From contig JAZRYX010000032.1 in NCBI GenBank assembly GCA_045600945.1, forward strand, positions 1 through 8,424: a stretch of 8,424 bases of DNA, read 5' to 3'. Of the stretch, positions 4,822 to 8,424 are shown one piece after another. Source of the stretch: Darwinimomas sp045600945. GTDB lineage: Bacteria; Bacillota; Clostridia; Lachnospirales; Lachnospiraceae. Position 1 is the first letter of the stretch. Each line of letters opens with the position of its first letter. The notes beneath the pieces are model-generated. The model worked only from the letters and a program-made list of their open reading frames with translations. It did not search any database and was not told the DNA's origin. A program made the translations under genes and the position numbers.

Positions 4822-5607
4822 ATGTTTCTATACATATCAGCAATTACTATCAGTGTGGTATTAATTACTGTTTCTGTACTTGCTATATCTGTCACTGTTA
4901 AATATTCGAAACGTCCATTGGACAAAATATATCAGTTGTTGCAACAGCAGGCTGATTTTTGTGCTCTTGATGGTATGCCTGAGAGATTCATATCCATGTT
5001 AATAGAATCCGAGGATAAAGAATTTTATAAACATCACGGTATTTGTATAGACGCAATAAGAGAAGCCATACAAATTAACATTGAAGTAAGAAAAATGATT
5101 ACCAGCAGAAGTACCATTACACAACAGCTGGTAAAAAACCTTTATTTTGATTTTAATAAGACTTTATGGAGAAAGCTGCAGGAAATGCTGCTCGCTGTGA
5201 AAGCAGAACGTGTACTCAGTAAAAATGAAATATTGGAAATGTATATCAATATTATTTACTTTGGCTGCGGTCAATATGGTATAGCCTCTGCATCGGCTTA
5301 TTATTTCAGCAAGCTCCCAAAGGATCTGACCGTCAACCAAATGTTTATGCTGACCCGTATTTTGAATGCCCCTACTACAAATAATCCTGTCACCCATCCT
5401 GAGTCCTATTACAAAAGCCGCGACAGGCGTTGTGATCTCTGGGAACAGGAAGGCTTGCTTACAGTTGAAGAAGCAGCTCTGATCCGGTCCTATGATATAC
5501 ATAAACCTGATCCTGAGCTTAGGGATTGTACGGATGAAGCAGAGCACTTCATTACAGTACCGATGAAAAATGAACGTTACGGCTACGACAGCGGATTCGG
5601 GAAATAA
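4822..5607 (+). CDS. Monofunctional GT51 peptidoglycan glycosyltransferase
   Basis: A 261-residue membrane-anchored enzyme that polymerises lipid II into glycan strands at the outer membrane face. One N-terminal transmembrane segment (about 2-26) is followed by the GT51 domain. Motif 1 ESEDKEFYKHHG (62-73) contains the catalytic E64. Motif 2 is RSTITQQLVKN (96-106), with S95-R96 where G-G is usual. Motif 3 RKLQE (117-121) holds the second key Glu, E121, followed by ERVLSKNEILEMYINIIYFG (129-148), then LNAPTTNNP (181-189). There is no transpeptidase domain, so it is MGT-like and of normal length for that class. AGAAAGG precedes the ATG; an ATG at 4815 is out of frame. An ABC exporter gene starts 32 bp downstream, apparently in the same operon. 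Being next to an exporter and a PLP enzyme is unusual for housekeeping MGT and hints at a specialised role. Confidence 0.9.
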   Translation: MFLYISAITISVVLITVSVLAISVTVKYSKRPLDKIYQLLQQQADFCALDGMPERFISMLIESEDKEFYKHHGICIDAIREAIQINIEVRKMITSRSTITQQLVKNLYFDFNKTLWRKLQEMLLAVKAERVLSKNEILEMYINIIYFGCGQYGIASASAYYFSKLPKDLTVNQMFMLTRILNAPTTNNPVTHPESYYKSRDRRCDLWEQEGLLTVEEAALIRSYDIHKPDPELRDCTDEAEHFITVPMKNERYGYDSGFGK

Positions 5608-5639
5608 CACTTTGTATTGCATATAGACGAGGTTTAGAA

Positions 5640-7727
5640 ATGAAAAGAAACTATTGCGAAACTGAAGAAATTCTAGAATATGTCAGACATCGTCTGAAAG
5701 AATACGGCGTAGCCACAAAAGCGGTGACGGCAGTTTCTCTTTGTGTGGAGGAGATTCTGTACAGATATTCCCAAACTTTAGCATCTGACACACCGGTTCT
5801 TTTCGAGGTGCGCAGGAATTCTCGGGAACTTTCTGTTATTGTAAGTGTTTCAGGAGAGGAATGTTCACTTAGTAAGAATGCAGATGACTATTCGATTCTT
5901 GAGAAAATTGTCGAAAAAATGAATTTTAAGATTTCGCACAAGTATGAATCCGGGATGAATACGGATTATCTTGTCGTTGAAAAATACTCCCGTACTCTGG
6001 GAGATTTGAAATTCTCTTTACATTATATGGGTAAAGGCCGAAAACTTCTTTTTGGAGGTTTGACGACTCATATAGTAAGTATTCTGGCCAATCTTGTAGT
6101 TCCGTATCTGTCAGGCCTTATGATCGTGGCTTACACGGATAATGCAATCCAACAGGTGATTTTTGTGGCTGTGTCCATCACGATTGCCCGCTGCATTTAT
6201 ATTATTTTTTTTAAGGCAACTAATATCCTGTATAGCAAAGCAGCCTTTAATATGCAGCATTCAATTCACAGAAAACTGATTGAAGAACTGTTTAATGTAC
6301 AGGATGAGATTATCGATGAAAAGGGGGCCGGAACTTTTGTTACGATGATCAACAGTGATTCTGACATCATTTCCAATGGATTGAGTACCATTGCTGATCT
6401 TTTATCCGAAGGTATGTATTATGCCGGAGTTTTGATAGCAATCCTCCTTATCAACAGGGTCGCATTTTTGATGGCACTTGTCCTTCTCGTGGTTTTATTA
6501 ATTCTTGAAAGAATAAGAGCTCATTATCTGGATATTGATAAGAGAAAATCATACGTCACTCTCGATCGGACATCAGGAATGGTTTATGACATGGTGAACG
6601 GTGTAAAAGAAGTTAAAAACCTGAATGCGGAAAAATGTATAGAAACTCGATACATTGAAGCTGATATGGAAAATATCCGCAACAATGATCAACGAAATAC
6701 CCGGACGCAGATTCTTTCTGCATTAAACCATGTTACCATGTATGTTTTCTTCGGGATTGTTCTGATATATCTGGGACAGGCTATTTATTCGAACCATTTG
6801 GAGCCTGCTTATGCACTTGTCCTTTTCAATTATTTCACCATGATCGGAATCCCGGTGATTACGCTTGTCCAGCGAGCAATTGATTTTGCAAAGGACTATA
6901 ATCTGGCCTGTGAAAGAGTAAGAAATTTCCTGGAGGGATCTGAGTATTCAAGGGAAAGCTTCGGAAATACAGTTTCAGAGAAGATTAACGGAGCAGTTGA
7001 TTTACAAAATGTTACATTCATTTATAACTATAACAATCCTCTTGAAGCAGATAATCCTGTTTTGAATGGAATCAATCTCCTGGTTCACCCCGGAGAAAAG
7101 CTGGCAATTGTCGGCGCGAGCGGATGCGGCAAGTCAACTACTTTAAAACTTGTGAACAGACAGCGGGACTGCACCGGAGGTGCGGTTACGTTAGATGGAA
7201 TAAACACAATGGACTATGATAAGGATACACTCCGTGGAAATATATCCGTTGTCAGTCAGCGTCCGTATATTTTCAATGCAACGGTGAAAGAAAATCTGCT
7301 CTTTGCCAGGCCGGATGCAACTATGGAGGAACTTGAGGAAGCCTGCCGAAAAGCATGTATTTTGAATGATATACGAAAAATGCCACATGACTTCGATACA
7401 GGACTGGGAGAAAAGGCTATGCGTCTTTCCGGCGGACAGGCTCAGCGTCTGGCTATTGCCAGAGCATTCTTAAGAAACACGCCGGTCCTTATTCTGGATG
7501 AGGCAACTTCTGCATTAGATAACATTACACAGAAAATTATCATGGATAATATTGCACAAAGCAACCAGACGGTTATGATGATTGCACACAGGCTGTCTTC
7601 TATTAAGGATGCAGATCGGATCGCAGTGCTTTCCGATGGCAAAATCATTGCAGAAGGTACTCATGATAAATTGATAAACTCATGTGAACAATACAGACTT
7701 CTTTATCAATCAGAAAACAAAGCATAG
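5640..7727 (+). CDS. ABC exporter (subfamily B) with degenerate GHKL-like N-terminal domain
   Basis: A 695-residue half-exporter with membrane and ATPase parts fused. Residues 1-115 are an extra soluble domain resembling RsbW-type GHKL ATPases: a CVEEIL helix (35-40) and an ILEKIVEKMNFKISH-type element (86-100). The N-box Asn and the DxGxG loop are not seen, so it is probably inactive for ATP. The membrane domain spans about 135-410, with segments near 138-162, 172-192, 260-290 and 366-410. The nucleotide-binding domain is complete: Walker A GASGCGKST (492-500), Q-loop Q540, signature LSGGQ (596-600), Walker B VLILDE (616-621) and H-loop H650. It probably works as a homodimer to export a lipid-linked, peptide or small-molecule substrate. 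GAGG is seven bases before the ATG. The GT51 gene is 32 bp upstream and the PLP enzyme 50 bp downstream. ABC class certain; substrate unknown. Confidence 0.9.
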   Translation: MKRNYCETEEILEYVRHRLKEYGVATKAVTAVSLCVEEILYRYSQTLASDTPVLFEVRRNSRELSVIVSVSGEECSLSKNADDYSILEKIVEKMNFKISHKYESGMNTDYLVVEKYSRTLGDLKFSLHYMGKGRKLLFGGLTTHIVSILANLVVPYLSGLMIVAYTDNAIQQVIFVAVSITIARCIYIIFFKATNILYSKAAFNMQHSIHRKLIEELFNVQDEIIDEKGAGTFVTMINSDSDIISNGLSTIADLLSEGMYYAGVLIAILLINRVAFLMALVLLVVLLILERIRAHYLDIDKRKSYVTLDRTSGMVYDMVNGVKEVKNLNAEKCIETRYIEADMENIRNNDQRNTRTQILSALNHVTMYVFFGIVLIYLGQAIYSNHLEPAYALVLFNYFTMIGIPVITLVQRAIDFAKDYNLACERVRNFLEGSEYSRESFGNTVSEKINGAVDLQNVTFIYNYNNPLEADNPVLNGINLLVHPGEKLAIVGASGCGKSTTLKLVNRQRDCTGGAVTLDGINTMDYDKDTLRGNISVVSQRPYIFNATVKENLLFARPDATMEELEEACRKACILNDIRKMPHDFDTGLGEKAMRLSGGQAQRLAIARAFLRNTPVLILDEATSALDNITQKIIMDNIAQSNQTVMMIAHRLSSIKDADRIAVLSDGKIIAEGTHDKLINSCEQYRLLYQSENKA

Positions 7728-7762
7728 CAAAAAGAACGAACCTTGTTGAAAATATGCCTACG

Positions 7763-7769
7763 AAGGAAG
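7763..7769 (+). promoter_or_regulatory. Ribosome binding site deciding the PLP-enzyme start
   Basis: AAGGAAG lies eight bases before the ATG at 7778. An in-frame ATG at 7754 has no such site and would add MPTKEDKQ, so 7778 is preferred. Confidence 0.65.
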
Positions 7770-7777
7770 ATAAGCAG

Positions 7778-8424
7778 ATGAAAACACCGTATTTTATTGC
7801 ATATCCTGCGAAAATTGTCGAAAACTACCGGCTTATGAGTTCTGTACTACCGGTAGACAGGCTGTACTATGCTACAAAACCCAATGGTGAAGCGCCTACG
7901 CTGTCTGCGCTGATCGCTGAGGGTGCAGGTTTTGAGTTTGTTTGCGCCGACGAGATGGAATATTTGCTTTCTCTGGGTGTAAAGCCTGGAGATATGATCT
8001 GCTCTCTCCCTGTAAAAACGGAGGATGAGATTCGGCGGATGTCTGATCTCGGCTGCCGTTATTTTGTTTACGATAGTGAGAGACAGGCCGAAATGCTGCG
8101 CCGTCTGAGCCCCGAGGCGAAAAAAATCGTTCGGATCAATATGCGTTTTGCCTCCCCACATGATTTGGTATACGGCATGTATCCCGAAGAAATCCAGGCG
8201 ATGGAGCAACGCGGTATGCTGTCAGATGGTTATACTTTCTACTTACTCAATCGAGATCATTGGCCTGAAAAACTCGATGTGATATTCGACGAACTGGAAA
8301 AGTTAATCGCTGCAAGAAGAGACTCCGCCCCGCTCATACTTAATCTGGGCGGACACTATGTTCTTCCACAGGAGGACACCCAGGGAGCATTGAAAAAACT
8401 TTGTGAGCGAGTAACACGCCTGAA
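7778..8424 (+). CDS. Fold-III PLP-dependent decarboxylase-like enzyme, partial (3' end outside window)
   Basis: The first 215 codons of a gene that leaves the window. The protein resembles the TIM-barrel of ornithine/diaminopimelate/arginine decarboxylases (alanine-racemase-type fold III). YYATKPN (30-36) supplies the likely PLP lysine K34. GFEFVCADEMEYLLSLGV (51-68) corresponds to the family's G-F-D-V-A-S-x-x-E segment. K80-T81 matches the conserved K-T in the next strand, and NLGGHY (189-194) sits where G-G-G is usual. Where classic members read F-H-V-G-S, this protein reads F-Y-L-L-N (154-158), so the His that stacks on PLP may be Tyr here. The substrate is therefore not predictable and classic DAP decarboxylase (lysA) is unlikely. 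The gene is 50 bp after the ABC exporter, with no terminator between. Its G+C is higher than in the left operon. Family sure; exact activity unknown. Confidence 0.8.
   Translation, partial: MKTPYFIAYPAKIVENYRLMSSVLPVDRLYYATKPNGEAPTLSALIAEGAGFEFVCADEMEYLLSLGVKPGDMICSLPVKTEDEIRRMSDLGCRYFVYDSERQAEMLRRLSPEAKKIVRINMRFASPHDLVYGMYPEEIQAMEQRGMLSDGYTFYLLNRDHWPEKLDVIFDELEKLIAARRDSAPLILNLGGHYVLPQEDTQGALKKLCERVTRL

Noticed and set aside
7847..8209. Minus-strand 120-residue frame
   Set aside because: It is antisense to the PLP-enzyme gene, whose barrel motifs are clear and whose frame stays open to the window end.

Overview
The window looks like an accessory region from a low-GC, Gram-positive anaerobe of the Clostridia, most like Lachnospiraceae. 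The basis is AT-rich intergenic DNA, GGAGG-type ribosome binding sites, U-tract terminators, TTGACA-type promoters, a surface protein with InlB/MucBP-type repeats and a Firmicute-like gene set. The family assignment is inference. The right part is visibly richer in G+C than the left, so the window may be a mosaic.

Left part (1-3307, minus strand): a tightly packed operon read from right to left. The order is XRE-type HTH regulator, ImmA/IrrE-type zinc peptidase, PIN-like nuclease, DUF4417 protein, a stand-alone toxin domain resembling polymorphic-toxin type 28, and a partial CdiI-like immunity gene that leaves the window. Neighbours overlap by 4 to 14 bp or are 3 bp apart, so all six probably share one transcript from a TTGACA-17-TAACAT promoter at 3279-3307. 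Two palindromes at that promoter are candidate operators. An XRE regulator with an ImmA/IrrE peptidase is a known type of toxin-antitoxin or phage-defence pair. Adding PIN, DUF4417 and a toxin/immunity pair in the same operon is the most unusual combination here.

Middle (3357-4821): gene remains and regulatory DNA. A 5'-truncated, frameshifted surface-protein remnant (minus strand, 4251-3477) ends in a clear terminator. Next come two strong hairpins, a degenerate short-repeat block, and a remnant of the last codons of an elongation factor Tu gene (minus strand, about 4636-4535). This looks like a recombination scar between the two operons.

Right part (4748-8424, plus strand): a second operon with a membrane-anchored GT51 peptidoglycan glycosyltransferase, a subfamily-B ABC exporter with an extra N-terminal domain resembling a degenerate GHKL (RsbW-like) ATPase, and the first 215 codons of a fold-III PLP-dependent enzyme of the ornithine/diaminopimelate decarboxylase type. 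Together they suggest production and export of an amino-acid-derived small molecule or a cell-envelope modification. The rest of the cluster lies beyond the window.
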